Assembly (NCBI GenBank): GCA_905250115.1
Contig: CAJNOI010000060.1
Location: 451,996-515,995 of the forward strand
Source: Adineta steineri
Lineage: Eukaryota > Rotifera > Eurotatoria > Adinetida > Adinetidae
Direction of reading: 5' to 3'
Length of the DNA stretch: 64,000 nt
The position numbers and the translations under genes are program-made. Under the pieces are notes generated by a model. It did not search any database. It saw only the letters and a list, made by a program, of their open reading frames with translations, and was not told the origin of the DNA. This document shows positions 25,109-38,314 of the stretch, piece after piece (positions within the stretch are counted from its first letter, which is position 1; each line of letters opens with the position of its first letter).

Positions 25109-25816
25109 AATGGCTCATAAAATTGATTAACAAACAGTTCTAATTTTTTGTTTGATTCGTATCTTGAAAAATAAATCAGCTATATTTAATTGTTCAGTTT
25201 TTTTTATATTGTAGGATGTAGTTTCGAATATGTATTGATAAAAGAACCCGGGGTCGATACGAGGCAAAATCGGCTACCTCCAAAACTTTCGATTTCTTCT
25301 TTCTAAACAGTCATAGTAGGTCGCAGAAAGTTTCTGATACAAAAAGGGTAGGTGCGAATCAATTGAAACAGACTGGTTTATCCCTTGAAGAAAAGACAAG
25401 TTCAATCTGCTGATTTCAGCTTTCGCTTTTCAGTAATCGACCTCTTTTGTCACAAACTAATAATATCCCAGATAATGTGCTAGTATATAATGGATTCAAG
25501 TAATGTAAAGTTAGGTCGTCGATACGTTTCGGATTATTACAAACGTTCTCTATATACAGAAGTTTGACTTAAATATTTTATGTGCACAAGTAATGCAAGT
25601 AGCAAAGTCCAAAGTTTCAATAAGCTCAAGGGCATCTTTATATTCGTTCTCAAAACTCCTTTTGTGTTGTTGTGCAAGCCTTATTAATAATGTAACATCG
25701 AAAAAGGAAAGATAAAATAGAAAGTATGAGTAAATAACGAGTTATATTGAATAAGTAACATTAGATCCTTATCATTTCTCTCTCACTTTGTGTTTATTAG
25801 AAGAGATCGCTTACAT

Positions 25817-25972
25817 CAGGGTGTGGATTTGTGTGGGTTTGGGCGGGTGTGGGTCTGATTTAGGTGTTGGTATAGTTGTGAATGTGGGTGAGATGATGAG
25901 AATACTTTCGCTCATACCCATCAACCTCAACACTCACATCCACCCACACACGTATATGCAGCCTCACCTAAA
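25817..25972. repeat. Telomere-like hairpin D
   Basis: The left arm carries GGGTGTGGATTTGTGTGGG and GGGTGTGGGTC. The right arm, about 45 bp further on, carries CACTCACATCCACCCACACA. An open frame of 95 codons crosses it, but its composition is that of the repeat. Confidence 0.65.
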
Positions 25973-26363
25973 CTTTGACCGAGTTTCGCTGGAAAAAAAT
26001 AGAAATCTTGTTGAAGAGATTCTCAAAAGTGGACTTTTAATAAGGGATGGGCTTCTTTTATGGGAGGGGATTTAGTGTATTGTTTTTTTCATATCTGTGA
26101 AAAAGTAAAATTTTCTTGTTGAGATTATTATTGATACGTAATAGAGGTTCTCGCTAACCCTGTTTGTATGAATTCGGAGTGTGAATATGCCCTTACTCTT
26201 GGTAAAAATAATGAGCCCGTTTGTTCAAACTAGAGTATAGATATTCTTGTTTTTTTCAGTATCGTTACTTTTAGGCCAGCATATTCTTTGTCTATCCTTT
26301 GTCAATAAATACTGTTGTATCAATAAACATACGAAAGAAAGATAACGGAAGCTTTGTAAACGA

Positions 26364-26436
26364 AGGGTGTGGATGTGGGTGTTTCTTCACCTTCATCCAC
26401 CCGCGCTCACACATCCACCCACCCCTTCAGATATTA
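26364..26436. repeat. Telomere-like hairpin E
   Basis: GGGTGTGGATGTGGGTGTTT is followed by CTTCACC, CGCTCACAC and CATCCACCCACCCC. The order of motifs matches element A, so these are copies of one family and not chance G-runs. Confidence 0.7.
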
Positions 26437-27416
26437 ACTATAAAAATCAAATGAATTTTTTTTTCGCACATTGATAAAAATCAATAATCGAAGTTCAGCA
26501 TGAAAAATGATAAGAAAGGAAAGATACGAAAAACAAATAAACGTGTAGCTGCTAAGTTGAAAATAATGAGCCAATGATTACATTCTTTTCCTCAATACAT
26601 GACCAAAGAACATGGATCGATAATTTTTCATAGCCTTCAATGGCGCCGCAAGAAAATTCGATATCCATCGGAACTCTTGCATACCTAACCGCACGGATTC
26701 AAATCCGTCGAGCGCACACCTCCTATTGTTACATTCTGGAGTTATGGAGTAGTCAATAAACGTCATGCCGATGGTAACGGTAAAGCTACTCCTTTAGTTT
26801 GTCGTTACAAATGCATTTTATTTTGTTCGTAAGAAATACTGTATTAAAATACATAAGCACAATTTTTTTTCTTTTCTTTTCTTTTCTTCTCTTTTTTCTC
26901 CACAGGCAAGAATGAAGAATCTGATTACTTTTAACTGTACTTTCTTTTTTCTCCTTCACATATTTTCAAGACGACCAAACTCAAACACATTGTTTAAAAG
27001 CAATACAAAGTAATTTATATTTAGGTAAGAAGAAACTATACTTCTGAGTGTATTTAGCAATGAACTATGTCGTTCAAACCGGTCGGCTAATCGTAGTTAT
27101 TATGCTTATATTTTTTTAACTCTTAAAAAAATGGTAGATTACTATTGAAATCGCGCTCGAGTTAGTTAATGACACTCACATCTGTTGTTTCTCACTTAGT
27201 TCTCGAGTTTCATTGTGCAACGAAGATGGTCCCACTAAGGACAATCATTAGTAAGATAATTTGAGCAATAAAGAAATTGTACCATCATCTAACATGACAT
27301 GTAAGGTATATTTTATTAGAATCGAGCTTGTAGAGTTTGATTAGTTTAAGCGATATAAGAACTTTTTATTTCCTTTATTTTGATTCTTCATTAAACTATA
27401 GAATTTAGCAAAAAAA

Positions 27417-27632
27417 ATGTCTACAGCACAGGCTGAAGGTAGTCTAGCAAAGATGACTTCCAATCAAGCAGAAAACAGTCAAACGTCGACTGGTGATTCA
27501 TATACACAAGCAATTATTAATAAAGATCAAAGTGAACAACGAAAAGAAGATGGTAGTAGTGGAATCTTTTTAATCAATGATCAAAAGAATATGGAGTCTA
27601 CTGACGAGAAAGACAAAACAAATAAAAAGTGA
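27417..27632 (+). CDS. Small hydrophilic disordered protein, unrecognised
   Basis: An ATG-started frame of 71 codons lies after an A-rich leader. The protein is almost entirely polar (Ser, Gln, Asn, Lys, Asp, Glu), has no hydrophobic core and no cysteine, and ends KDKTNKK. Codon choice (CAA, GAA, AAA, TCA) resembles that of nearby genes. It could be a small expressed protein, a first exon whose donor is the gtgaga-like AAAAAG/TGAGAG region, or a chance ORF. Its extreme hydrophilicity recalls desiccation-associated hydrophilins, but glycine is low and no LEA repeat is visible. Confidence 0.3.
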   Translation: MSTAQAEGSLAKMTSNQAENSQTSTGDSYTQAIINKDQSEQRKEDGSSGIFLINDQKNMESTDEKDKTNKK

Positions 27633-27828
27633 GAGAACTTGATTCAATGGCCACTCCCGTTTATTATAATCCAGCACTCCGAATATAAATTAAACAAAAC
27701 TACAATTTATATCTCTATTTTTATTACTATACTATTGTCATCACTCTTCATTGTGGTATTGTAGAAAGTTTTTTATTGTTCTTTTCACTTTATTAATATA
27801 TAATAAATACCAGCACTGATGCAAAGTC

Positions 27829-27870
27829 ATTAGAGGGTGTGGGTGTGACATACAAAGTACATCAACACCC
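27829..27870. repeat. Telomere-like hairpin F at the right end of the accessory island
   Basis: TTAGAGGGTGTGGGTGT is followed about 16 bp later by ATCAACACCCTTATT, an imperfect inverted arm. It sits about 20 bp from where homology with the truncated POLA1 copy at 19645 begins. The first 17 bases are repeated exactly, inverted, inside an AP-2 alpha intron at 37056-37072. Confidence 0.65.
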
Positions 27871-28110
27871 TTATTAATATTCGATTTATGAAAGTAAAAC
27901 TACAAAGTTATCATCACATTTGAATTAAGTTTATTCCATTTAGTAAAAATCTTTTTTTTTGTCTAAATCCTCTTATCAATGAATACATTGCTAATATTAA
28001 CAAAAGCATTTCTTCAATTTTTTTATTTCACAAATAAAGAAAAATATATCTATTACATTTTAATAACAACAACAACAATAACAAAATATATGTATATGTA
28101 TCTTTTTATT

Positions 28111-31100
28111 TTAACTATTAAAGTAAAATTGAGCAAATAGATCGCTAATGCATACTTCTGCATAACCACTTTTTTGTACAATGCGATCAATATGTACTTG
28201 TAATTCATTCATTGTTTTATAAATTGAACGTGTTGTATCAGTAGATAAACTTTTAAAATAAGTATCAATTTGTTCTAAATTAATTAACATGATTTAATAA
28301 GAAATTAAAAAGTATTTTTTTTATACCTGATTTCGTACGATTTAATGATTGTCTATAAGCATCAAGATTAAACAATTGCTTAAGAAATCGAAGTTGTAAA
28401 TTTAATTGTCGATCATCATACTAAACAAAATAAAATATGTAAAAAGAATTTTTGTATTTTTTATATTTACTTCATTTATAAGTTCACTTTTATTACATGA
28501 TATACATGTATGTTTTTTATATAATACTTCTAATGGTGTTTGACGTGTTCGAAATGCACAACATGTATCATCTTCACAACGAAGCCAATTCTATGTGAAA
28601 AATATTAGTAAATAGAATTTAAGAAAAAAAACAAATCTATACTTGATAATAACGTCGAATTGCTTTATTAATCATTAAGGTAAGACGATTGCGTAAATAA
28701 GATATTTGATCAATTGGTTGATTGGAACAGTTGACGTTTGTACAACGTAGAAATGGTGATATACATGTTTTATCCTGAAATATTACATTTAAAATATGAT
28801 AAACAAATTATTAATTAATGATCTACCTCATTAAAAATAAATGGTGTATTCCAAAAATTCAATGTTTCACATTTAACACAAGGAAATACAAATGGATCAC
28901 ATTGTTTAAATGCTTCTGAACCTTCACCAAAAAGTAATTCATCATCTAAACCATCATCAATATTATTCTCTAAATTATTTTCATCATCTTTTATTGTCGT
29001 ATGTTTTTGTTGACGATTTTTATATTTCGATGAATCTAAACCAAGACATTGAGCAAGATATGCTTGATCAGTACCATCAAATGGTTCTAATAAACGTGAT
29101 ATAACAGGTAAAATCTGTTGATGTAAATAATAATTTATATCAATAGTTAATGTTGATGATAATGATGAAGATAAAATTTCTTCACGTAAATAACCACGTT
29201 GCATAGCAGAATTTTGTGTACCATCCTAAAAAACAAGGAAAATATTTTTATTTATTTAAATTCATTTAATAAATATCATACTTCGCAAACAATATATGCA
29301 ATAGTGTCACCACGTTTCATTTTTCTTCCAGTAGAATTTGTATTGAAACGTATAGCTATTTGAACATGTGGTAAACTTTTTGAATCAGAATAATCACTTG
29401 GATCTTTCGAAAGTTGCTAAATAAAACAAAAAGAATTTATTATTAGGAAAAAAATATTAAGTAATGATTTACTCGATTTATTTCATATTCAGCAATATCA
29501 ATTTTTCCAGCACGCATTTCATCACCTAAATCTCGTAATCGATTATGAATTGTATCAAGAACATCATCTCGTGATTGACCAGAAAGGATAACAGATACAA
29601 CAAACCTTTTTTTTTTTAATAATATAAAAATAGATTTGATTTTAATAAACAAAAAAAACGATTTACCCTCCAGTTGATCGAGCTAATTGACACCAATCAC
29701 GTCGAACAATATCCAAACCTTTCAATTCAGTTTTATAGCTAAACTCTTGTGTTGGTGTTTTTTCAACAATTAATGCTGCATATTTCTTCTTTTTAAGTAA
29801 TAACATGCATTTAAATACACCATCAATACCAATTTCAATACTTTTATATTGACGATTAATTTCATTTCGAATCTAAAGCAAAATGAAATTCATCTACATA
29901 TTATTTCCGAAAAATATATCTTACTTTGGCTCCAATAGCCATAACTTGATCATAATCAATTGAATTCGTATTAATCATAATACTATCAGTATCACCATAA
30001 ACAACATCATAATTCATCTATAAAACAATCCATCATATATATTTCAAATCTAAATTTTAACATACTCGTTCAACAATATTTTTTGCTTGCATAAGAATCT
30101 AAATAATTTCATGAATATATTTTCTCAATAATTAATTCGATTATTTTTCTTACTTCTCGACCTTTACATGTAATAAAAGCAGCAAGTTGTTTACAATAAA
30201 ATCTTGAATGTTTAAAACCCAAACAACCATATAAACTATTCGCTGTTAATTTATATGCTTTCTGACGAATATCATACTAAAAATAAATTAATTTAAATAA
30301 AATTATTGAAAAAGTTTATATTAAATCATACTTGAACAAGTTGTTCATCAGATAAATTCTTTTTTTCTTTGATTAATTTTTTCACTTCACGACGTCGTTC
30401 AACAAGTTTATAAATTTCTAATGGTAAAATACCTTTTGTTGTTTCATCAAGAATAACAATATCATCAATTTCATTCTGATCTTGTTCAGTGTTATTATTA
30501 TTCTATAAATCAAAATCATTAATAGATATTTTTATAATTAAAACAACTAACTGAACGTGGTTGATTTGGTTTTTTCATATATGTTGTAAAGCAAACATTA
30601 AATTCTTGAATAATTGATGGATATAAACTGTTGAAATCCAACAGGAGTATAAAATGATCATAGAAACCTTTTTTCGGAGCTAAAACAAGACCTCCCGTAT
30701 AAGATGTTGCTGATGTTTTTGTTGTTTTCTTATTATCATCATCAACTTCTTCATCCGATTCATGATGAATCTAAAATTATTCAAAATTAAAAAACAAAAT
30801 ATTCTTTTCATTTTCAAATTACATCTTGTGTATGTTTAATTGCAGTTCGATGATTTGAAATAAATGTTCGTTCTGGTACAATATAATCTCGTTCAGTAAA
30901 TGCATGCAATAATAAATGATCATTTCTTTCTGATCGTCCACCCATTAATGTTCGACTCTATTTAAAAAATAAAACGAATTTTATCTTTTGAGAATAAAAT
31001 AATTTTATTACTAATAAATTTCCAGCAATACATGTTAATTGATAAGCAAGTGGTAAGACCATTAATTGACAAAAGATATTTAATATTAATGATGTATTAT

Positions 31101-33971
31101 TTAATGTTGCTTGTACAAGATCAACAACTGACATGGATGAACTAAATAGGATTTTTATGTTTAACTTCTTTAGTATAAAATAATTGATATACCTAAATGA
31201 ATCTCTTGTTTGATCAATTGAATAAGATCTATAGAGTTGTTGTTGTTCATTGTTTAAAACTGTTTTACATAATTCTTCCAGATCATATGATTTACATTTT
31301 GTTAATAATTCTCGTGCAGATGCTGATATATCACATAAAAGACGACCACATGTAGGATTTTTAATTGTTGAAACCTGAATATTTATATAGTAAAAAAAAC
31401 GAGATGAAATGAATAAAATTCTTTACTTTTGTCTTTGCATCGTGTGTTCGATGAAGACGACCAATTTTTGATGCTGTTAGACCAACTTTTAGTTTTTGAC
31501 AACGTGATAAAAATAATTCCAAACCAAACATACGCATATCATGACCCTTGATTAATTAAGGATAGGAAAATTCACTTTTCTTTTTTTTTACTTACAATTA
31601 TAACATCAGGATCTAATTTTTGAAATTTTGATATTAAATACATAAGTAAAGCACGTTCACCGGGTACAGTTTCAATATTAATTTTCTAGAGAAAAGCAAA
31701 ATTTATTTTTATTTATATCAATATATATATACTTGAGATTCAGCAGCTTTAATAAGATTAGATGGAAGAATACAATCACTTGGTTTAGTTAATGCTAAAA
31801 TATTAAGTCAATAATAAATATTAATTAATACAAACAAACTAACCAACAAAATAATTTTGATAGGGACGTTTTGGTGCTGCACTATCAAGTGGAAATTGTT
31901 GATGAACAAGTCCCGCAACACAAATAACCTAAATAAATTATTTAATAGAAATCTGCAAATCACTTTCTTTCTATTACTTCAGTTTCATGAGTTTTAGTGT
32001 TGGGTAATGTAACTAATGATAAAGTAACAGCTACTAAGGGTGGTGGTGGTGAAGTTACTGTACTAATTTCAATATTTGTTGATTGACGATCAAGTGCATT
32101 ATAATAATCAACATCATATTCAAGTTTACACCAACTTCGTCGATTTTTAACGGGTGCTAGAAGAAAAACAAAATAATTTTCTTTCTATTAATCATTTAAG
32201 ATTACAAACCACAATTTTTAATATTTAACCAACATGGTCCTTTAAGTTTTTTATCAATTAATACATATTCAAGTGCTAATTGATTTGTACCATAAACACA
32301 TTGAAATGTATCACCTTGTAAATCAGTTGGTAATGTTGCACAACGTGCCTATAATTAAATTTCTAGAAAATAAATACGTAGAAGAAATATCTTACTGGAT
32401 ATTTCATTTCAACAACATCGATTTCATTGAGAATATCAGTAGAAACTAATTCAGGATCAAAACGTTTTCTTTTGACAATCTAAAAAATTAAATTTAATAA
32501 AATAAGAAAAAAGCATTTATTTTATTTACTGATGATGTATAATTTGTTATTTTAAATCGTTTGGCAATGATAAATAATTCATCTTCAACATCCGATGATG
32601 AATTCTATAGATAGAAATAAGAGTAAAGATTAAAATTTAGTTCAAAAGAAATATAAAAAAAAACTTACGCCAGGTTTTGGTATAAAAAAGACTTGTTTTG
32701 GTATATTATCGATAATTAAACAAATACTGACGAATGTTTTATTTGTTGGTTTATCTTCATTTAATAATGGTGTTTTACCAAATAGAAATAATTTACCAGG
32801 TTGAGCAGTCGGATCTTCATAAGCATCAAACCAAAAAAATCTTAAATGTTCATCTTTATTTGTGATTTCATTCTGATTAGTTTCTTTTGATGGTGATGTA
32901 TGAAATGTTCGAGCAGATTTTAATAATTGTTCATCGGTTACAAATTCAAGTTCTTGAGTATCAAATTGAATTAAAGATTTAGATACTCGAGGTGGTGATA
33001 AAGGTTTTGGTGGTGGAGCTGCATCGTTCATTAGTTTTGATACAGCATCAAAACTCATACTATCATCATCACCCCAATCAAGTTCTTTTCCATGTTGTAC
33101 TGAAGGTTCAGGATTATAGACAGGTTTGCTTTCTTCAGGACGAGGTACTTCAACTGGTTTAACTTCAATTTTTTTCGCAGGTTGCATAGGTGGTGGTGGT
33201 GGTGGTGGTAGTGATTGTGGTGCAGGATGAGTTGGTTTGAGTTTTGGTTTTTGTAATTCGAACATGATATCGGAGAGTAATTTATCTGACTCATCTTTTT
33301 CATTCTAAATAAAATGAATCGTTTTTGTTTTTGAAAAGACTTGAATAATAAATTGAATTACTTGTTCTTGTCGTTGAACAACTCGTGTTTTATTAGCAGC
33401 AAACATTGATTTAATATCATGCATGCCTGTTGATTCTTCTTGAGGTTTAGCAAAAGTTTGAGCACGGCGTTTGGGTTCCGAGGATTTTGTTTGTTGATCA
33501 TCATCATCATCTTCATTATCAGAATAATGTTGTTTTTTCTTTAATCCTAAAAATTTTTAAATAAAACGAATAGTTCAAATAAATTTATTTTTATTATAAT
33601 ACGAACGTTTAGAATCTTTGTGATGAGAATTACTAGATTTTCGTTTCGTAGATGGTTTAATATCTTCATAATTCTCTGAATCACTTTCATATTGCTCATC
33701 ATCTTCCTCTTCTTCTTCTGGTTCATTTGTTACTGGTGGCTAAAATTTAAATTAATTGTAATCTAAATTGTAGCAACAAATGAAGTAATTTACTTGTTCG
33801 GCGATTACTCCTTGACCACCTTGTCTTGCACGTTTTAATTCTTCCAATGCATTTAATCGTTGTGCATCATTGCCTCGTGTCTTAATTTGCCTTCGACATC
33901 CTATTTTGAAATAATACAAATCATGTATTACCATATAATTACCGTTTAGAAAACTTACTATCTGACGACAT
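28111..33971 (-). CDS. POLA1: DNA polymerase alpha catalytic subunit
   Basis: This is the B-family polymerase that extends primase primers at nuclear replication origins. It has many short introns and probably about 1,500 aa. The first coding exon is 13 nt (33971-33959) and joins in phase to a basic segment ([16 protein letters not shown]), as in POLA1 N-termini. A proline-rich and acidic region follows (33300-32680). Polymerase motifs seen are [12 protein letters not shown] (about 30650-30600), [13 protein letters not shown] (about 30260-30220), [10 protein letters not shown] (about 30010-29980) and [10 protein letters not shown] near 29700. The two C-terminal cysteine groups are at about 28870 (CVKCE) and 28570-28500 (CEDDTCC, HTCISC). 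The end, [14 protein letters not shown], matches the vertebrate C-terminus in pattern. A strong acceptor lies 15 nt before the ATG. Confidence 0.95.
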
Positions 33972-34274
33972 AGTTGATCACAAAATCTGAAAAAGAAAGA
34001 AAACAAAAAATTAGTTTTGCTTTATTTTTCAACAATATATAGAATAGGTAAATGAATATGAGAGTAAAAAGGTTGTCAATATGTTGATAAAAAAATCACA
34101 GTAGGTGGTGACAATAGGAACAATCACTATACACGAAGACATGATAAACGAGACTCTTTTTTTTCCTAATATTAAAATACAACATATATATATATTATTG
34201 CATGATATAAATGACCGGTATAAAAAAAAAAGAAAAAAGATGTATATTGCACGATATAAAAAAGACATTGCATT
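33972..34274. promoter_or_regulatory. Short spacer between AP-2 alpha stop and POLA1 start
   Basis: About 300 bp on the same strand. Reading the minus strand, a long pyrimidine tract ends in ttcag at 33987, 15 nt before the POLA1 ATG. That is a textbook 3' splice site with little room for an upstream noncoding exon and promoter. Confidence 0.5.
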
Positions 34275-37200
34275 TTAAAATTGATCATCAAGTAATTCAA
34301 CTAATCGATTAGCAACATCATCTTTACTTGCACGAATTGTTAAACGATACATCTAAACAATAAAATTAAATTAAAGTTAAATTTAAAAGAAAAATTTTTA
34401 CTTTTGCTTGTTTATTTGGTTCAAGTCTATAAAGACATCCAATAGCTTGTGATGTTGTATGAATAATACCTGCACCACAAAAATTCTCAGCATTAACATC
34501 TATTCCCATTAAACAACTCCAACCAAAATCATCAAGCTAAATTTACAAATAAAAGTGAAAGAAAAAAAAACTAAATTAATTCAAAACATACTTTTTGACG
34601 ACAATCTTCATGTATCATGGGAAATTTTGCTGGAAAAATCTTTTGACATTCTTGACTAGGTCTGTAAATCAAATGATTAACGTTTTTGACGTTATTTTTT
34701 TTTTAAATAAAAATTTTTACTTTTCAAGATTTCTCCATCGAAGAAAGAAATTATTGGAATCCATTTCAGCTTTTTCAATAAATTTATTTATATATATTGG
34801 AAATGGACAATCAATTTTTTGTAACATGTTATTATAACTAAAAGAAATAATCAAAGATTTTTTTTTTATTTTAGATAAACAACTAAATTTACAGAAATGA
34901 GATGTTCATCATTGGTAAATCACGGAAATCTGCTATACAATCAATTGTACCGGTCTGTTTACTTTGTGCTCTTGGATCAATTGTTGATTTGACAGGTTCC
35001 ATATTAATTCGAAGTTCTTATTGTATAGAAAATTTTCATTGAAAGATAAAAAAACGAAAAGAAAAAAAAATTATTTACCAGATTCTAATTCTCCTAATGC
35101 GAAAATATTTGTTGAAAAATTTGTTAGTTGTAATGTTGTTTTATTTCCATAATATAATTCAATATGTATTGTACTTTTTATTGTTTCACCTTTAATACCA
35201 ATTTGAATTAAATCATTCTCAAATAGAATATCACTGTTTTTAAATAAGAATTTTTTTGCTGATTGAAGCGTGGATGAAGAAGGTTTCGATGTTGATTCTT
35301 CATAGTAACCATTGGATTCGGGAGTATCAAGAGATAAAAGAAGACCATTTTGTTGTTGTTGGTGTTGTTGATTAAGATGAATCTAAAACAAAACAGAAGA
35401 TAGTTGAAGAAACAATTATTTTTTAGACATTTCTTACAGCTGTTTCAGTTAGTTTTGGACCATCACCATTGTGTCCTGTTGTTGTTGGTGGTGGTGATTG
35501 TGATTCAGTAACACCTTCAGGTTCTGTTAAAGGTTTCTTTTGTTTTAGTCGAACAAGTAATGGTGATTGTTTTTCCGGATAAGGTGGCATAATTTCGAGA
35601 ATAGTAGCCAATACAGTTGGATTACATACTTCACTTAATTTAAGATATTCTGTTGCACGTTGCTGAATTTCTACATCAGAACTACGATGATTTGAATCAT
35701 GACGAAGAATCTACACAACGAGAATAATATTCATAGAACATATCGATCTGGTATTGATACTTACATCTTGAATATGATGTTTGATTTCCGGAAATAGATT
35801 AACAAATTTCATATAAGTTGATAAAATTAAACAACGGGTAGTTGGTGAACATAAATGATATTTTGAATGAAGTAAATCAAATTGAATGATTGGCCTGTAA
35901 GATATACTCATACAATTCTTAAATTTGTATTCTTTTTTCTCTCTCTTACGTTGATCTTGGATCTAATGCAATTAAATTTCCATATTCACCAAGAATATAT
36001 CCAGCTACTTTCACCATATTTTCATGACAAGCCGGTGCTTGAAGTGCTTCAAATGCAATTTTAGCTGCATAACTTTGTACATCAGTTCGATTAACAACTA
36101 CTTGTATGACACGATACCATACCTAGTAAAATAAAAGCAATTCTATATTTGTTTCTTCAGAAACTATAGACACAAATATTTACTTCTTCTGAAACAAAAT
36201 CACCAGCAATACGTATTAGTTTAAGCATAACATCTAAATACCATTTATAATCAACTGCATATTTCTCACTTAATATTGCAATTTTAAGAACCTAAAAAAA
36301 TAGAAAATTTATTTCAATAAAAATAAAAATAATTCTAAGTTTTAACCATTTCTTCTCGAATTGTATAATCAGCTGTTTCAAGATATGTTAACATTTCCTG
36401 TACAAGATCTTGAGCATTTGAACGATCACACATTGCATATAAAAGATCAACAGCACGTTGACGTACACTAACATCACGTTCACTCTTAAATAAATTATTA
36501 TCAATTAAACAAAATTATTTTCGTTTTTTATCATTACTTACTTTTAATGCATTAATTACAGTATCTTGATGTTTTTTAACTGCTTCATGTGAAAATTCTG
36601 ATGCTGCTAATAAACACATACTTTCCAATGCAAGATATCGAAGATTTGTTTCACGATTTTGTAAAAATTGTCCAAGTTGATTACATGCACGTACTAGTAA
36701 ACTTGATTCACAATCCATATGAATTATAAGATTAATAGCTTCAAATAGAACAGCATTGCGCGCATTAGAATGTTGGACTTTTTTAGATTTTAATGGTTCT
36801 TGAGCTTTATTAAGAATTGTATCAAGACATTCATTTAAACGGCTTCGAATAGATGGATCATCTAATATATACTTATCAATTATTTTACGAGAATTTTTAC
36901 AAGTTTATATTACCTGGTGGAGGATAATTTTGTAGTAAACGTAATAATTTAACACAAAGCCATGGAGCTGGTACAAAATAATATGTATAATCTTGAAAAT
37001 CAGTATATGATGAAGTGACAATCTATATAAATTAGAATATTTAGTCTTTAAACAAACACCCACACCCTCTAATCTTCGGAAAACATACTCTGCTTAGACG
37101 CGATACAGCTAAATTAACACATCCTTTATATTCATCTGGATTTCGTTTAACCAATGCATCAATTAAACTAACAGCAGCTGTAGCTACACCCTATAAAAAA

Positions 37201-38055
37201 CAACAATACATAATTTTTTTCTTAATAAATAATATTCTCGTACTAAATGTTGATCATTAAGTAAATGAATAATTCTTGCTGTCCATTCTGTATTTAATTG
37301 TAATGAATCTGGACTTGTACGATGAAGTCTTAATAAACAAAGTGCAGCTGATTGTTTAACTGCATCTATTGTATCTCTAAATATAAATACGTTCAATGCC
37401 AGATGTAACTTTCTAAAAAATCAAACCCTGATATAAGTAAACGTGGAATATCATTCGTAAAGGCAACAGCCATTTCTCTATCACCAATATTTGCTACACA
37501 TTGTAATGCTAAATTAATAAATATTGGATTTCGACTTTGTAAATCATTTCGAATATTTTGTATAATTAATTGTTTCATTTCTGTACTTGAATTCATAATA
37601 ACCGAAATAAATAAATAACCCTAAAATATTCTATATTTATTTATAGAATGTTTTTTGTCTTTAATACAAACAATTTGTTTTTCAGTATATTTATTTGAAC
37701 TTAATAAATTAACTGCTTCCATATAACCAAAATCAATATCATGTCCAAGTAAAAATATAAATAATAATTTGCATACATATTTCTTCTTTTGATATCCATC
37801 AAGAGTTTTATCAGCTAAGATAAATGAAATAATTTAAATTTTAATTAAAATAATTTATTTAACCTCGAAATCTTTGACGAATATTTGTTAATTCTTTATT
37901 AATACGTCGTAATTCTGCTTCTCGACTTTTACCTAATGAAACAAAAATGTTCAACTAATCATTTTAATTAATTAAATTTTAATTTTTTTACAATTTCGAA
38001 TGTCTGATATAAATACAGCTAAGCCACGCATAGCATCTCCCCGCATTGTTGGCAT
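34275..38055 (-). CDS. AP2A1: AP-2 clathrin adaptor complex, alpha subunit
   Basis: Alpha adaptin binds PIP2 and dileucine cargo and recruits endocytic accessories at the plasma membrane. The start [20 protein letters not shown] and the next exon ([20 protein letters not shown]) match the family N-terminus. [18 protein letters not shown], the HEAT-like trunk exons, and [20 protein letters not shown] (about 36650-36590) follow. The hinge near 35640-35340 is rich in Pro, Ser and Gln ([12 protein letters not shown], then Gln-His runs). The ear domain runs to the stop at 34275 (LVELLDDQF). Roughly 900-950 aa, a normal length. Most introns are about 55-65 bp; one near 37023-37090 contains a telomere-like 17-mer. 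AP2A1 and AP2A2 are not separable outside vertebrates. Confidence 0.94.
37056..37072. repeat. Telomere-like arm G inside an AP-2 alpha intron
   Basis: ACACCCACACCCTCTAA is the exact reverse complement of 27830-27846. It lies within a spliced intron of about 67 bp whose exons join cleanly as LSR/IVTSS, so the gene tolerates it. Confidence 0.7.
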
Positions 38056-38314
38056 TTTTGAATATTTTCTTAAATGAAATGAACTATATCATGTAATAAA
38101 GCATAAAATAAACAAAGAATTTGATATGAATATTTGCTCATACATGATTGGTTACGATTGTAGTGACATCAGTTATTTTTGAATGGTTCAATATATTTTC
38201 ATGGGATACGATGATGATCATACACAGACAGTTATTTTTAATCATATTAACTAGTTCGTTATCACTGATAATCGAAAATGCACGTGAGAATAGTTTACGT
38301 TTATTTTAGATAAT
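38056..38314. promoter_or_regulatory. Bidirectional promoter region, AP-2 alpha / MECR
   Basis: Only 259 bp separate two start codons facing away from each other. A splice acceptor (ttattttag) ends at 38309, five bases before the MECR ATG, and another (catttaag) lies about 16 bases before the AP-2 ATG on the other strand. Confidence 0.55.

Larger units (their letters stand above)
24028..27416. other. Gene-poor part of the accessory island
   Basis: No supported gene. The stretch holds three telomere-like hairpins (listed separately), a TTTTC repeat near 26872-26892, and relics with balanced base composition at 24050-24300 and 26630-26720 that I cannot assign. ORFs here either run through G-rich repeats or lack codon structure. 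Confidence 0.5.

Noticed and set aside
25788..26075. 95-codon ORF with many Gly and Val residues
   Set aside because: It is the translation of telomere-like hairpin D; composition follows the repeat and there is no splice or codon support.
26640..26725. tRNA-like T-arm (GGATTCAAATCC) on the plus strand
   Set aside because: Loop size is wrong and no matching acceptor, D or anticodon stems could be found on either strand.
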